Source: Cognatishimia maritima (GTDB taxonomy: Bacteria; Pseudomonadota; Alphaproteobacteria; Rhodobacterales; Rhodobacteraceae). Taken from it: a stretch of DNA of 64,000 nucleotides. Where the stretch lies: the NCBI RefSeq assembly GCF_900129685.1, contig NZ_FQWM01000005.1:131501-195500 (forward strand). Direction: 5' to 3'. A model generated the notes under the pieces. The model did not search any database, was not told the origin of the DNA, and saw nothing but the letters and a program-made list of their open reading frames with translations. Numbering within the stretch: the first letter of the stretch is position 1; each line of letters opens with the position of its first letter. Positions 26,188-35,668 of this stretch are shown here, one piece after another. Made by a program: the position numbers and the translations under genes.

Positions 26188-26985
26188 CTAAGCGACCAGC
26201 CCCAACTCTTCGTCCGTGGCTTTGTGGCCGTACTTGTCTTTTGGCGGCCAGAGACGTTCTTTCCAGTCCGGTTCAAACACAAAACTTGAAAATTTGCGTC
26301 CCGGAAGCAAGGCCCCATTCCCTGCGCCCAGCGCGTAATCGTAGTAAAGCTTAACAATCTCTTCCTTGCTGACCTGCGCGGTGGCCGGATGCGCAAGGCA
26401 GGCGTCTCGCCATTTACGCACACGATCGTATTTGGCCTCGTCAGGCAGGTCGAACCCCTCGTAGTAGTCCAAGAACCAGAAGCGCATGAACATCGGGGTA
26501 AAGACCGCCTCGGCCAGACCAAAGGCGTCAAATAGGAACGTCCCATTTGGATTGTGATGCTCCAGAAAGTCGCTTAGGTCGGCATAAAGCCCCAGCATCT
26601 TCTCTTCATGTTTCGCCCGAGCGTCGTGGTCTTGGTTCATTACAAACATGTAGCCCGTTCCCGTGAACGGGCCTTCCTTCGCGACCATCATCGACTCAAT
26701 TGCATGTTTGACCGGGTCAGCCTGCCGCAACATCGTCCCCGGCAACACCTCATCGAGGTAGCGCAAGATCACGAGGCTTTCCTTGATGATCGCGCCGTCC
26801 GGCGTTTCCAGAACGGGCAAAGCCGTCGTCCCTCTTGTCTTCTCCAAAAGCTCTGGGTCACGCGGTTTGGTGATATCCACGACCCGGAATTCAATGGCTT
26901 CCGTCATACCCCGCAGCGCCAACATGATTTCCAGACGCTGCGAGAACGGGCAGACGGGGATGTGATAAACAATGTGTTTTGACAT
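26188..26985 (-). CDS. Glutathione S-transferase family protein
   Basis: 265 residues. The N-terminal thioredoxin-like domain has VCPFSQRLEIMLALRG (CPFS in place of the usual active-site tyrosine or serine region) and the glutathione-contact phrases TALPVLETPDG and IIKESLVILRYLDE; the rest is an all-helical C-terminal domain with a longer tail than typical GSTs. A cysteine or serine-type enzyme, distantly like Ure2p/beta-etherase or omega groups, is plausible. It sits six bases before the cupin gene's stop, both downstream of the divergent LysR promoter. Confidence 0.85.
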   Translation of the reverse strand: MSKHIVYHIPVCPFSQRLEIMLALRGMTEAIEFRVVDITKPRDPELLEKTRGTTALPVLETPDGAIIKESLVILRYLDEVLPGTMLRQADPVKHAIESMMVAKEGPFTGTGYMFVMNQDHDARAKHEEKMLGLYADLSDFLEHHNPNGTFLFDAFGLAEAVFTPMFMRFWFLDYYEGFDLPDEAKYDRVRKWRDACLAHPATAQVSKEEIVKLYYDYALGAGNGALLPGRKFSSFVFEPDWKERLWPPKDKYGHKATDEELGLVA

Positions 26986-26991
26986 GACGAT

Positions 26992-27435
26992 TTATTCCAA
27001 CGGTGGTCCGGTAAAAGTTAGGTGGTGGCGCTCTCCAGATTCGACAATTTTGGGCATGTCGGCTGGAATTTGAAATTGCTCTTCGGCCATCTCTTCAAAA
27101 AATCCCTCAAAGCCGCCGGGTGTCAGGATCACAAGATGTCGCGAGGGTTCGTGGCCGATCACCTTGAAGGTATGCTCTTTGCCGCGTGGGATGAAAACAC
27201 TTTCGCCTGCTTTGGCTGTCACTTCTTTTCCTTCGATCCATACGAGGCATTCACCGGTCAGGATCACAAAGGTTTCGTCCTCAGCGTGGTGAATATGGCG
27301 CGGCGGTCCGCTGTTCACAGGCGAGATGCTATCAACAATCGACATCGCTCCACCCGTGGTCTGAGAGTCGAGGATGGTTCTGTAGGAGACGCCGTTCCAC
27401 TCTATGGTGCCTTTGGCCAGTTCTGAATCTTTCAT
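26992..27435 (-). CDS. Cupin domain-containing protein
   Basis: 147 residues forming a single cupin: metal-binding motif 1 is PPRHIHHAEDETFVILTGE (His-His-Glu) near residues 54-72 and motif 2 ends in KEHTFKVIGHEPSRHLVI. Function is unknown; such proteins may be isomerases, dioxygenases or sensors. The start MKDSELAK at 27435 is preceded by AAAGGAC. It shares a 110-base divergent promoter region with a LysR gene, and the GST gene follows after 6 bases, suggesting a LysR-controlled cupin-GST operon. Confidence 0.86.
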   Translation of the reverse strand: MKDSELAKGTIEWNGVSYRTILDSQTTGGAMSIVDSISPVNSGPPRHIHHAEDETFVILTGECLVWIEGKEVTAKAGESVFIPRGKEHTFKVIGHEPSRHLVILTPGGFEGFFEEMAEEQFQIPADMPKIVESGERHHLTFTGPPLE

Positions 27436-27460
27436 TGTTCCAGTCCTTTTGCAGATTTGA

Positions 27461-27478
27461 AACAAAAGCGCTTTTGTT
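27461..27478. promoter_or_regulatory. 18-bp palindrome between cupin and LysR genes, likely LysR operator
   Basis: AACAAAAGCGCTTTTGTT is a perfect palindrome in the 110-base divergent intergenic region. LysR regulators usually bind T-N11-A dyads in just such positions. It lies 26 bases from the cupin start. Confidence 0.6.
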
Positions 27479-27545
27479 GACAGAAACGTATCGTAGGCTC
27501 AGGCTATCGAGCAAACCGTTATTTGTAATACAAGGTATCGACCAA

Positions 27546-28499
27546 ATGAATTTCGCAACTTTTGACCTCAATCTATTGCGCGTTTTGGACGCTCTCTTGA
27601 CCGAAGGTTCAACGGTCAAAGCTGGCGAAAAACTGGGCCTATCCCAATCCGCTGTTTCAGCTGCGCTTGCACGACTAAGGCACAGCCTTGATGACCCTCT
27701 GTTCATTCGACAGGGCAATCGCTTGGTCGCAACAGAGTTTGCAGAAAACCTCCGTCACCCTTTGCGGCAGGAACTGGAGCAGTTGGAACAGATATTGTCG
27801 CCACCAAAAGCCTTCGACCCGATGACCGCCAGTGGGAACTTTAAGATATCCTCTTCAGACTTCTTTGCAGAGATGGTGATGCCGCAACTAGGTGACATGC
27901 TTTACAAGAAGGCCCCTAACATCACCGCGAACCTCGTTGACTTGGTCCCCTATGACTATCTCGACAGCCTAGAACGTTACGATGCGGATCTCGCCATTAT
28001 TCCAGACACCGAACTGCCCGAGTGGATTAACAAGCGCGCGCTTTTCTATTCGCCGTTCCTTGTGATCGCGCGAGATACAAACCCTCATGTCGACTCGCTT
28101 GCGACGGGTGACACGATGCCGCTCGACCTGCTTTGTGATCTGCATCACGTCTTGTTTTCTCCAGAGGGTAAGACCAGTAGCATCGGCGATGCAGCGCTTG
28201 CCAAAGTGGGGCGCCGTCGACGCATCGCTATGACGGTGCCGGTGTTTTCTGGCGTCTGCCGCGTCGTCGCCGAGAGTGACCTGATTGCGCTCATCCCCTC
28301 GCAGCTAGCGTTCAAGGTCGCCTCGGAGATTGGGTTGAAATATTTCGAGCCGCCGATGGACCTCCCTGCGCCGCTGATTGTTGGCGTTTGGCACAAGCGA
28401 TTTGACAAAGCTCCGCTTCAAAGCTGGGTGCGCGAACAAGTGTTTGACCTGATGCGCCCACTTGATCCGGGGCTGCTGCCGGCGCGCCATCCGGCATAA
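27546..28499 (+). CDS. LysR family transcriptional regulator
   Basis: 317 residues. The N-terminal winged helix reads FDLNLLRVLDALLTEGSTVKAGEKLGLSQSAVSAALARLR, followed by the usual DDPLFIRQG. The C-terminal periplasmic-binding-like sensor runs from about 95 to 300. It resembles the NodD/LinR-NahR branch with the PMTASGNFKISSSDFFAE start of the sensor. It is divergent from the cupin-GST genes with a palindrome between, so it probably regulates them and itself. The frame is open upstream, but ATG 27546 begins the conserved region. Confidence 0.93.
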   Translation: MNFATFDLNLLRVLDALLTEGSTVKAGEKLGLSQSAVSAALARLRHSLDDPLFIRQGNRLVATEFAENLRHPLRQELEQLEQILSPPKAFDPMTASGNFKISSSDFFAEMVMPQLGDMLYKKAPNITANLVDLVPYDYLDSLERYDADLAIIPDTELPEWINKRALFYSPFLVIARDTNPHVDSLATGDTMPLDLLCDLHHVLFSPEGKTSSIGDAALAKVGRRRRIAMTVPVFSGVCRVVAESDLIALIPSQLAFKVASEIGLKYFEPPMDLPAPLIVGVWHKRFDKAPLQSWVREQVFDLMRPLDPGLLPARHPA

Positions 28500-28587
28500 C
28501 GGATTTTTTCCGCCATGATGAATTTCCCCTATTCCGGATTCGCATCCGCTATGATAGATGTTCGTCCGTAATCAAGGAGACTCGCTC

Positions 28588-29775
28588 ATGTCTGATCAAT
28601 TCATCGCGCACATCAACGCCACTTTGGAACAGATCGAATCCGAAGGTCTGATGAAACGCGAGCGAATGATCACCTCCCCTCAGGGGGGCGAGATCGAGGT
28701 TGGCGGGCATAAAGTCATCAACCTTTGCGCCAACAACTACCTTGGGCTGGCGGATCACCCCGATCTGATCAAATCCGCAAAGGATGCGATGGACCCCAAG
28801 GGGTTTGGCATGGCTTCCGTGCGCTTTATCTGCGGCACGCAGGATATTCACCGAGAGCTGGAACAGCGTATCGCGAAGTTCCTGAACAAAGACGACAGCA
28901 TTCTGTTTGCCGCTTGCTTTGACGCCAATGGCGGGCTGTTTGAGCCACTGCTTGGGCCAGAGGACGCGATTGTATCTGATAGTTTGAATCACGCGTCGAT
29001 CATCGATGGCGTCCGCCTGTGTAAGGCGAAACGCTATCGCTACATGAACAATGACATGACCGATCTTGAGGAATCGCTAAAGCACGCGCGCAACGAAGGC
29101 GCGCGGCAAATTATGATCGCAACCGATGGCGTTTTCTCGATGGACGGCTATCTGGCGAACCTGCCGGAAATCACACGACTGGCGAAAGAATACGATGCCG
29201 TGGTCATGGTGGACGATTGCCATGCGACCGGCTTCATGGGGCCTCGTGGCGCGGGAACGCCGGATCACTTTGGCGTGGATGTCGACATTCTGACGGGGAC
29301 GTTGGGCAAAGCACTTGGGGGGGCCATCGGCGGTTATATCGCCGGGCCGCAGCCAGTGATTGACCTTTTGCGGCAGCGCGCGCGGCCCTATCTTTTTTCT
29401 AACTCGCTGCCGCCAAGCATCGTTGCCGCCGGGATCGAAGCCATTCGCCTTGTCGAAGAAGGTGAGGCCCTGCGTGCGCAACTGTTTGAAAATGCCCGCT
29501 ACTGGCGCGAAGGTCTGACGGCGCTGGGTTTTGACCTGCTTGAAGGTGAACACCCAATCATTCCCGTCATGCTTGGTGATGCTAAAGTTGCGCAAGAAAT
29601 GGCACGGCAGTTGTTTGAAGAAGGCGTCTATGTCTCTGGCTTCTTCTTCCCTGTGGTGCCGCGCGGGCAGGCCCGTATTCGCACGCAAATGAACGCAGCT
29701 CTGACCAAGGATGAACTCGACCGTGCCCTTGCAGCCTTTGGCAAGGTCGGCAAAGCGATTGGGGTATTGAAATGA
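28588..29775 (+). CDS. kbl: Glycine C-acetyltransferase (2-amino-3-ketobutyrate CoA ligase)
   Basis: 395 residues, an alpha-oxoamine synthase with PLP. It cleaves 2-amino-3-ketobutyrate with CoA to glycine and acetyl-CoA. Seen are [17 protein letters not shown], the substrate-binding [13 protein letters not shown] with the PLP-stacking aspartate and the PLP lysine in [22 protein letters not shown] before ATG 28588 fixes the start. Its stop overlaps the tdh start by ATGA; together they convert threonine to glycine and acetyl-CoA. Confidence 0.97.
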   Translation: MSDQFIAHINATLEQIESEGLMKRERMITSPQGGEIEVGGHKVINLCANNYLGLADHPDLIKSAKDAMDPKGFGMASVRFICGTQDIHRELEQRIAKFLNKDDSILFAACFDANGGLFEPLLGPEDAIVSDSLNHASIIDGVRLCKAKRYRYMNNDMTDLEESLKHARNEGARQIMIATDGVFSMDGYLANLPEITRLAKEYDAVVMVDDCHATGFMGPRGAGTPDHFGVDVDILTGTLGKALGGAIGGYIAGPQPVIDLLRQRARPYLFSNSLPPSIVAAGIEAIRLVEEGEALRAQLFENARYWREGLTALGFDLLEGEHPIIPVMLGDAKVAQEMARQLFEEGVYVSGFFFPVVPRGQARIRTQMNAALTKDELDRALAAFGKVGKAIGVLK

Positions 29776-30818
29776 CACGACCCAACACGATGAAAGCGCT
29801 TGAGAAATCCAAACCCCAAGAGGGGCTGTGGATGGTGCAAGCGCCGGTGCCTGAGATCGGTGATGATGAAGTGCTGATCCGCATCAATAAAACCGGCATA
29901 TGTGGGACGGATATCCATATCTGGAACTGGGATGAGTGGGCTAGCCATACGGTGCCGTATCCAATGATCACAGGTCACGAATTCGCGGGCGAAATCGTTG
30001 AGATCGGCAAAGACGTGACGGGCCTCGAAATCGGTCAGCGCTGCTCTGGCGAGGGGCACCTGATCGAAACCGACAGCCGTCAAAGCCGGGCAGGCAAGTT
30101 CCACCTTGATCCGGGCACACGTGGCGTTGGCGTGAACGTGCAAGGGGCGTTTGCGCAGTATCTTAAGCTACCCGCCTTTAACGTCGTCCCCCTGCCCGAT
30201 GATATCCCCGATGAAATCGGCGCCATCCTTGATCCATTGGGCAACGCCGTGCACACCGCGCTAAGTTTTGATCTTTTGGGTGAGGATGTTCTGATCACCG
30301 GTGCTGGTCCGATTGGTATCATGGCCGCCGCAGTAGCGCGTCACGCCGGTGCGCGGAACGTGGTGATCACCGACATCAACGACGACCGACTGACGTTGGC
30401 CAAACACGTTGTGCCCTCGGTGCGGCCAGTGAATGTCACCAAAGAAGAACTGAAAGACGTCATCAAATCGCTTGGACTGAAACAAGGGTTTGACGTTGGA
30501 TTGGAAATGTCGGGCAGCCAACAGGCGCTAGATCAGATGGTCGAAGCTCTCGTGATGGGCGGCAAGATCGCGCTGCTTGGCATCCCACCCGGCAAATCCC
30601 CGGTCGATTGGAGCCGCATCGTCTTCAAGGCCATCACCATCAAAGGCGTCTATGGCCGCGAGATGTTTGAGACCTGGTACAAGATGATCGCCATGCTGCA
30701 GAATGGATTGGACGTCAGCCGGGTCATCACCCACAACTTTGACGTGGACGATTTCCAACAGGGTTTCGCCGCGATGAAATCAGGGCAGTCCGGTAAGGTC
30801 GTTCTGAACTGGCGTTAA
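29772..30818 (+). CDS. tdh: L-threonine 3-dehydrogenase
   Basis: 348 residues, medium-chain zinc alcohol dehydrogenase family. Catalytic zinc ligands are in [18 protein letters not shown] and the GHEFAG motif; NAD binding in [19 protein letters not shown]. It oxidises threonine to 2-amino-3-ketobutyrate, the substrate of the upstream Kbl. The usual four-cysteine structural zinc loop found in many MDR enzymes is absent in the region after [17 protein letters not shown], which reads without a CxxCxxC set; this loop is unlike E. coli Tdh. It overlaps kbl by four bases; a strong terminator follows. Confidence 0.95.
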   Translation: MTRPNTMKALEKSKPQEGLWMVQAPVPEIGDDEVLIRINKTGICGTDIHIWNWDEWASHTVPYPMITGHEFAGEIVEIGKDVTGLEIGQRCSGEGHLIETDSRQSRAGKFHLDPGTRGVGVNVQGAFAQYLKLPAFNVVPLPDDIPDEIGAILDPLGNAVHTALSFDLLGEDVLITGAGPIGIMAAAVARHAGARNVVITDINDDRLTLAKHVVPSVRPVNVTKEELKDVIKSLGLKQGFDVGLEMSGSQQALDQMVEALVMGGKIALLGIPPGKSPVDWSRIVFKAITIKGVYGREMFETWYKMIAMLQNGLDVSRVITHNFDVDDFQQGFAAMKSGQSGKVVLNWR

Positions 30819-30826
30819 AACAATAA

Positions 30827-30855
30827 CGCCGCCCGGTTTGGGCGGCGCTTTTTTT
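30827..30855. terminator. Bidirectional terminator between tdh and serA
   Basis: CGCCGCCC (30827-30834) and GGGCGGCG (30840-30847) form an 8-bp stem with 5-base loop, followed by CTTTTTTTG on the plus strand. On the minus strand TTATTGTTTT follows, so it can also end serA transcripts. Confidence 0.88.
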
Positions 30856-30870
30856 GTTTGAGTCAGATGA

Positions 30871-32466
30871 TCAGGCGACGTCGAATTGCAGCGCCTTGAC
30901 TTGCTTGAACATGCCAGTGTCGCATAGCTTTTGACGGATCGGCTCTGGCACTTCGTCGTCGACATAAAGCAGCGCAATCGCCTCGCCGCCGACAGCCGAA
31001 CGGCCCAGTGTAAAGTTCGCGATGTTCACGCCGTTTTCGCCCATGGTCTGACCCAGTGTACCGATGATACCGGGTTCGTCTTGGTTGGTCGTGTAAAGCA
31101 TATGTGCACCAATTTCGGCGTCCACCGTGATGCCTTTGATCTGAATGAACCGTGGCTTGCCATCAGAGAAGACCGTGCCCGCAACCGAGCGTTCGCGCTT
31201 GTCGGTGACAACGGTCACTTTGATATAGCCATCAAACGCGCCGGACTTGTCTTGGTTCGTGGTGGAAATCTTTACACCACGCTCTTTCGCGATCACTGGC
31301 GCAGAGACCATGTTCACGTCTGGGTTCGCCTTCTTCATGATCCCGGCAATCACAGAGCAATTCAGCGCTTCGAGGTTCATGCCCGCCGCGACACCGTCAT
31401 ACAGGATGTTGATGGCTTTGATCGGCTCGTCTGTCATCTGACCGGCGAAAGCACCAAGGTGATCGGCCAGTTTGATCCAAGGCCCCATGATCTTGGCTTC
31501 TTCGGCAGTCACAGACGGCATGTTCAGTGCGTTTTCAACGGCACCGGTCAGCAAATAGTTTGACATTTGCTCTGCCACTTGCAGCGCCACGTTTTCCTGC
31601 GCCTCGGTGGTTGCCGCGCCAAGGTGCGGAGTCACAACAACGTTTGGCAGGTTGAAGAGCGCGTTTTCTTTCGCTGGCTCAACAGCAAAAACGTCAAACG
31701 CAGCGCCTGCCACATGGCCGTTTTGCAGCAGTTCTGCCAAAGCTTCTTCGTCAACCAAGCCACCGCGTGCACAGTTCACAATGCGCACGCCTTTTTTGGT
31801 TTTCAGAAGGTTTTCACGCGACAGGATGTTGGCTGTGCTTTCGGTGTATGGCACGTGCAGCGTGATGAAATCTGCGCGGCTCAGCAGCTCGTCCAGCTCG
31901 ACCTTTTCGACACCCATTTTGTCGGCTTTTTCCTGTGACAGGAACGGGTCAAAGGCGATGACTTTCATCTTCAAGCCGCGCGCGCGGTCACAGACGATGC
32001 CACCGATGTTCCCGGCGCCGATCACACCAAGGGTCTTGTTGGTCAGCTCAACGCCCATGAACTTGGACTTCTCCCATTTACCTGCGTGTGTGGACGCTGA
32101 GGCCTCTGGAATCTGACGCGCCACAGCAAACATCATCGCAATTGCGTGTTCTGCGGTGGTGATCATGTTGCCGAAAGGTGTGTTCATTACGATCACACCT
32201 TTCTTGGACGCCGCTTCTTTGTCGACGTTGTCGGTGCCGATACCCGCGCGGCCAACAACTTTCAGGTTGGTCGCTGCTTCCAGAATGGTCGGCGTCACTT
32301 TGGTGGCAGAGCGGATCGCAAGGCCATCGTATTGGCCGATCACTTCGGCCAGTTTCTCTTTGTCTTTACCGAGGTCCGGCATGAAGTCGACATCGATGCC
32401 ACGATCACGGAAGATCTGAACGGCGGTTTCGGACAGTTTGTCAGATACAAGAACTTTAGGGGCCAT
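30871..32466 (-). CDS. serA: D-3-phosphoglycerate dehydrogenase
   Basis: 531 residues, the long form. NAD-binding motif GVIGAGNIGGIVCDRARG near residues 143-160, catalytic Arg/Glu/His region with VNCARGGLVDEEAL and VVVTPHLGAATTEAQ. The C-terminal part carries an allosteric intervening domain and an ACT domain (MLYTTNQDEPGIIGTLGQTMGENGVNIANFTLGR). It makes 3-phosphohydroxypyruvate, the first step of serine synthesis. AAAGGAC before ATG 32466. It lies 89 bases downstream of serC, with an inverted repeat between. Confidence 0.97.
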   Translation of the reverse strand: MAPKVLVSDKLSETAVQIFRDRGIDVDFMPDLGKDKEKLAEVIGQYDGLAIRSATKVTPTILEAATNLKVVGRAGIGTDNVDKEAASKKGVIVMNTPFGNMITTAEHAIAMMFAVARQIPEASASTHAGKWEKSKFMGVELTNKTLGVIGAGNIGGIVCDRARGLKMKVIAFDPFLSQEKADKMGVEKVELDELLSRADFITLHVPYTESTANILSRENLLKTKKGVRIVNCARGGLVDEEALAELLQNGHVAGAAFDVFAVEPAKENALFNLPNVVVTPHLGAATTEAQENVALQVAEQMSNYLLTGAVENALNMPSVTAEEAKIMGPWIKLADHLGAFAGQMTDEPIKAINILYDGVAAGMNLEALNCSVIAGIMKKANPDVNMVSAPVIAKERGVKISTTNQDKSGAFDGYIKVTVVTDKRERSVAGTVFSDGKPRFIQIKGITVDAEIGAHMLYTTNQDEPGIIGTLGQTMGENGVNIANFTLGRSAVGGEAIALLYVDDEVPEPIRQKLCDTGMFKQVKALQFDVA

Positions 32467-32490
32467 GGTTTTGGTCCTTTTTTGTCGGGC

Positions 32491-32549
32491 GGTGGGGAAA
32501 ACCCCACCCTACGGTTATGGGAATGTGTAGGGTGGGGTTTCACCCCACC
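32491..32549. repeat. Inverted repeat of two GGTGGGG/CCCCACC units between serC and serA
   Basis: Each unit is itself a hairpin: GGTGGGGAAAACCCCACC (32491-32508) and GGTGGGGTTTCACCCCACC (32531-32549). CCCCACCCTAC (32502-32512) also pairs with GTAGGGTGGGG (32527-32537). This has the look of a REP-like intergenic element inserted into the serCA operon; it may set the relative amounts of SerC and SerA. Confidence 0.7.
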
Positions 32550-32555
32550 ACCACG

Positions 32556-33701
32556 TTAAGCTTGTGCTTCGATTTCGGCGTCAAAAGCCCACGCGAGCCA
32601 TGGCAGCATGGCTTCGATGTCGGCAGTCTCAACCGTACCGCCACACCAAATCCGCAGACCGGCTGGCGCATCACGATAGGCACCAATGTCCAGCGCGATG
32701 TTTTCCGCTTCCAGACGTTTCGCAACTGCTTTCGCGAAGGCTGCGCCGTCTTGGATACGATCATCGGTGAACTTCAGGCAAACCGACGTGTTGGAGCGTG
32801 TCGCGTCATCTTCGGCAAGATTCGCGATCCAATCGTTGGCCTCACAGAAATCAAAAACGGCTTGTGCGTTCGCATTTGCACGCGCAATCAAACCCTCCAA
32901 ACCGCCAACAGAGCGCGCCCAATCGAGTGCAAACAGGTAATCTTCGACCGCCAGCATCGATGGGGTGTTGATGGTTGCACCGGTAAAGATACCTTCGATC
33001 AGCTTGCCGCCTTTGGTCATGCGGAAGATCTTTGGCAGAGGCCATGCAGGTGTGTAGCTTTCCAAACGCGCCACAGCGCGGGGGGATAGAACAATCACAC
33101 CATGCGCCGCTTCGCCGCCCAGAACCTTCTGCCAAGAGAAGGTGGTCACATCCAGCTTGTCCCAAGGCAGGTCCATGGCAAATGCAGCGGAGGTCGCGTC
33201 ACAGATCGTAAGGCCTTCGCGGTCGTCTGCAATCCAGTCGCCATTTGGCACACGCACGCCAGACGTGGTGCCGTTCCAAGTGAAAACAACGTCGTTGGCA
33301 AAATCGACAGAGGCGAGATCAACGATCTGACCGTAGTCAGCAATTTTGGCTTCAGCGTCGATTTTCAGCTGCTTGACCACATCTGTGACCCAGCCCGCGC
33401 CAAAGGATTCCCAGGCCAGCATCTCTACCTTGCGTTCGCCCAAAAGCGACCACATGGCCATCTCGACCGCGCCAGTATCAGACGCAGGAACGATGCCGAT
33501 CTTGTAATCAGCAGGAATGCCCAGAACCTCGCGTGTGCCTTCGATGGCATCCTTCAGCTTGGCTTTGCCAACAGCTGCGCGGTGGCTGCGACCCAGAGGC
33601 GCGTCCGCAAGTTTAGACAATTCGAATGTCGGGGGTTTGGCACATGGGCCAGAAGAAAACCGCGGATTTGCCGGCCGCGATGCCGGTTGTGCAATAGCCA
33701 T
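32556..33701 (-). CDS. serC: Phosphoserine aminotransferase
   Basis: 381 residues, class V PLP aminotransferase of the alphaproteobacterial type. [16 protein letters not shown] at the start; PLP lysine in [21 protein letters not shown] near residue 190; substrate arginine in the C-terminal [12 protein letters not shown]. It converts 3-phosphohydroxypyruvate and glutamate to phosphoserine. MAIAQPASR at 33701 is chosen since GGAAGGG stands properly before it; an open frame further upstream overlaps the leader RNA. serA follows, serB is divergent: the full serine pathway is here. Confidence 0.96.
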   Translation of the reverse strand: MAIAQPASRPANPRFSSGPCAKPPTFELSKLADAPLGRSHRAAVGKAKLKDAIEGTREVLGIPADYKIGIVPASDTGAVEMAMWSLLGERKVEMLAWESFGAGWVTDVVKQLKIDAEAKIADYGQIVDLASVDFANDVVFTWNGTTSGVRVPNGDWIADDREGLTICDATSAAFAMDLPWDKLDVTTFSWQKVLGGEAAHGVIVLSPRAVARLESYTPAWPLPKIFRMTKGGKLIEGIFTGATINTPSMLAVEDYLFALDWARSVGGLEGLIARANANAQAVFDFCEANDWIANLAEDDATRSNTSVCLKFTDDRIQDGAAFAKAVAKRLEAENIALDIGAYRDAPAGLRIWCGGTVETADIEAMLPWLAWAFDAEIEAQA

Positions 33702-33805
33702 TTTAGCTACCCTTCCAGATAAGCGCCTCTCGTTGGGGAGAGGTGTCCCGCAGCCGGAAATAGTCGGGCTTTGCGACTCGGGCAATCCCAAAAGATGCCG
33801 GTTTT
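33702..33805 (-). promoter_or_regulatory. serC leader RNA (serC motif)
   Basis: Upstream of serC the minus strand folds as CCCG-[AGTCG-caaagcc-CGACT]-...-CGGG (33782-33747) and then CCTCTC-cccaac-GAGAGG (33743-33726), followed by CTGGAAGGG, the ribosome binding site. This agrees with the serC leader motif described in alphaproteobacteria upstream of serC-serA, whose last stem lies near the RBS. The assignment is from memory of the motif's position and shape; a covariance-model search would settle it. Confidence 0.65.
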
Positions 33806-33925
33806 GATCGAAGATGCGCCGTTTTCAGGAGCGTTTGTCTCCGATCGGAAACATCACGGGTCTGGCTGGTAATGGCATTCAAGCTACGGTAATGGGCGGA
33901 TAAAGCTGCTTTAGAGGGACGGATC

Positions 33926-34804
33926 ATGTATATCGCAACGCTTTTGACGAACCCTGCCGCGCCGTCCCTAGACGCTGCCACGGTAGAAAACCTACGCAAC
34001 GCGTGGGGTGGCGGTGACGCCCAATGGCTCGCGACCGGCGAAGCGGCAGAATTTGCACTTGGTCAGATACCCGATAACCTTGAAGACGTCTGGACTGCCC
34101 TGCAGGCTGAAAAGATTGACCTGATCCTTCAGCCTGCTGAAGGGCGCAAGAAGCAGATGCTGATTGCCGATATGGACAGCACCATGATCCAGCAAGAGTG
34201 CATTGACGAATTGGCGGCCGAGGCAGGTGTTGGCGCGCGTGTCGCTGAGATCACGGCGAAGGCAATGAACGGCGAACTCGATTTCGAGGGAGCGATTGAC
34301 GAGCGAGTCGGCCTGCTGAAAGACTTGCCAGAAAGCATCATCGATCACGTCCTGCAAACGCGGATCGAATTTATGCCGGGTGGCAAGGCTCTCGTGCAAA
34401 CCATGAAAGCCAATGGGGCCTATGCGGCGCTTGTGTCGGGTGGTTTCACTGCCTTCACCGCCAAGGTTGCGGCTGAACTTGGGTTTGATGAAAACCGCGC
34501 GAACACGCTTGAGATCGCCGATGGCGTCCTAACCGGCAAGGTTGTGCGCCCGATCCTTGGCCAAGAGGCAAAGCTGGAAGCGCTAAACGAGATCACGGCG
34601 AAACTTGGTATCTCGCCAGCCGATGCACTGGCTGTGGGGGATGGGATGAACGACCTGCTTATGCTGAAAACCGCAGGAACAGGCGTCGCACTGCATGGCA
34701 AGCCCGCCCTGCAAGCCAAGTGCAAAGTCAAGATCAACCACGGTGACCTCACGGCGCTGCTTTACTTACAAGGCTACGCCAAATCCGAATTCGTGGCGGA
34801 CTAG
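33926..34804 (+). CDS. serB: Phosphoserine phosphatase
   Basis: 292 residues, HAD superfamily. Motif I is IADMDSTMIQQEC with nucleophile Asp near residue 82, motif II in ALVSGGFTAFT, motif III/IV in AVGDGMNDLLML. The N-terminal 75 residues form an ACT-like extension, as in SerB of proteobacteria. It releases serine from phosphoserine, the last pathway step. Divergent from serC over 224 bases, which hold the serC leader and both promoters. Its stop is three bases from the next gene's start. Confidence 0.96.
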   Translation: MYIATLLTNPAAPSLDAATVENLRNAWGGGDAQWLATGEAAEFALGQIPDNLEDVWTALQAEKIDLILQPAEGRKKQMLIADMDSTMIQQECIDELAAEAGVGARVAEITAKAMNGELDFEGAIDERVGLLKDLPESIIDHVLQTRIEFMPGGKALVQTMKANGAYAALVSGGFTAFTAKVAAELGFDENRANTLEIADGVLTGKVVRPILGQEAKLEALNEITAKLGISPADALAVGDGMNDLLMLKTAGTGVALHGKPALQAKCKVKINHGDLTALLYLQGYAKSEFVAD

Positions 34805-35563
34805 ATGTTCGAGGTCAGCACCGAAATTCTGCTGTTCCTGATGGTCGCAGGTTTCTTTGCCGGATTTGTCGATTCCATTGCGGGAGGCGGGGGTCTGATC
34901 GCCGTACCCGCCATGCTTTTGTCCGGCATGCCCCCCCTGACCGTGCTTGCAACCAACAAAATCCAAGGCCTATTCGGGGCGGCCACTGCGGCCTTTAGTT
35001 ATGCCCGGGGTGGCCATGTCGATCTCCGCAAACAGATCGGACCCGCCGCTATTTCATTTGCGGCGTCAATCGTTGGTGCGCTGATCATCTCGCAATTGCC
35101 GACAGATCTTATTCGCGTTGTCCTTCCCCTGCTTCTTGTTGGTGTTGCCATATTCTTTGCCCTGCAGCGGGGTCTTAGCGACACCGACCGAGTGCGCCGC
35201 ATGTCCCCGCTGATTTTCAATGCCAGCATGGTGCCCCTGATCGCTGCTTACGATGGTGTTCTTGGGCCGGGCACCGGCAGTTTCTTCATGCTCGCGTTCG
35301 TTTCGCTTGCAGGCTACGGCATTCTTAAGGCGACAGCAAATACGAAACTCCTGAACTGCGCCTCAAACGCAGGGGCGCTTTTGGCTTTCGCTATTGTTGC
35401 AACACCTTGGTGGATGACGGGCCTTGCTATGGGTGTTGCCCAAATCTTTGGAGCGCGTCTTGGGGCCTCCCTTGCGCAAAAGATCGGTGCGCGTTTGATC
35501 AAACCGCTTTTGGTCTGCACCACCTTGGCCATGGCCGCGAAACTCCTCTGGGACTTGATCTAA
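34805..35563 (+). CDS. TSUP (TauE/SafE) family membrane protein
   Basis: 252 residues, about eight hydrophobic helices with the two TSUP signatures: FFAGFVDSIAGGGGLIAVPAMLL near residues 17-40 and AAYDGVLGPGTGSFFMLAFVSLAGYG near 138-165. This is the YfcA-like branch, distinct from the TSUP protein at 15678. The substrate is unknown. It begins right after the serB stop and so is probably co-transcribed, but a link to serine synthesis is not evident. Confidence 0.88.
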   Translation: MFEVSTEILLFLMVAGFFAGFVDSIAGGGGLIAVPAMLLSGMPPLTVLATNKIQGLFGAATAAFSYARGGHVDLRKQIGPAAISFAASIVGALIISQLPTDLIRVVLPLLLVGVAIFFALQRGLSDTDRVRRMSPLIFNASMVPLIAAYDGVLGPGTGSFFMLAFVSLAGYGILKATANTKLLNCASNAGALLAFAIVATPWWMTGLAMGVAQIFGARLGASLAQKIGARLIKPLLVCTTLAMAAKLLWDLI

Positions 35564-35577
35564 GCCCCTCGTTTCAT

Positions 35578-35592
35578 CTTTCCAAAATACTC
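35578..35592 (+). repeat. Second copy of the CTTT..AAAATACTC gene-end motif
   Basis: CTTTCCAAAATACTC lies 15 bases after the TSUP stop, similar to CTTTGTAAAAATACTC behind alkB (11741-11756). Confidence 0.35.
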
Positions 35593-35668
35593 AAAGTACC
35601 CGCGCGCAAAATACATCCACGCCCGATTTTAGGCGTCATCGCCCCTGCACATGCGCTAGAGTTTGGGC

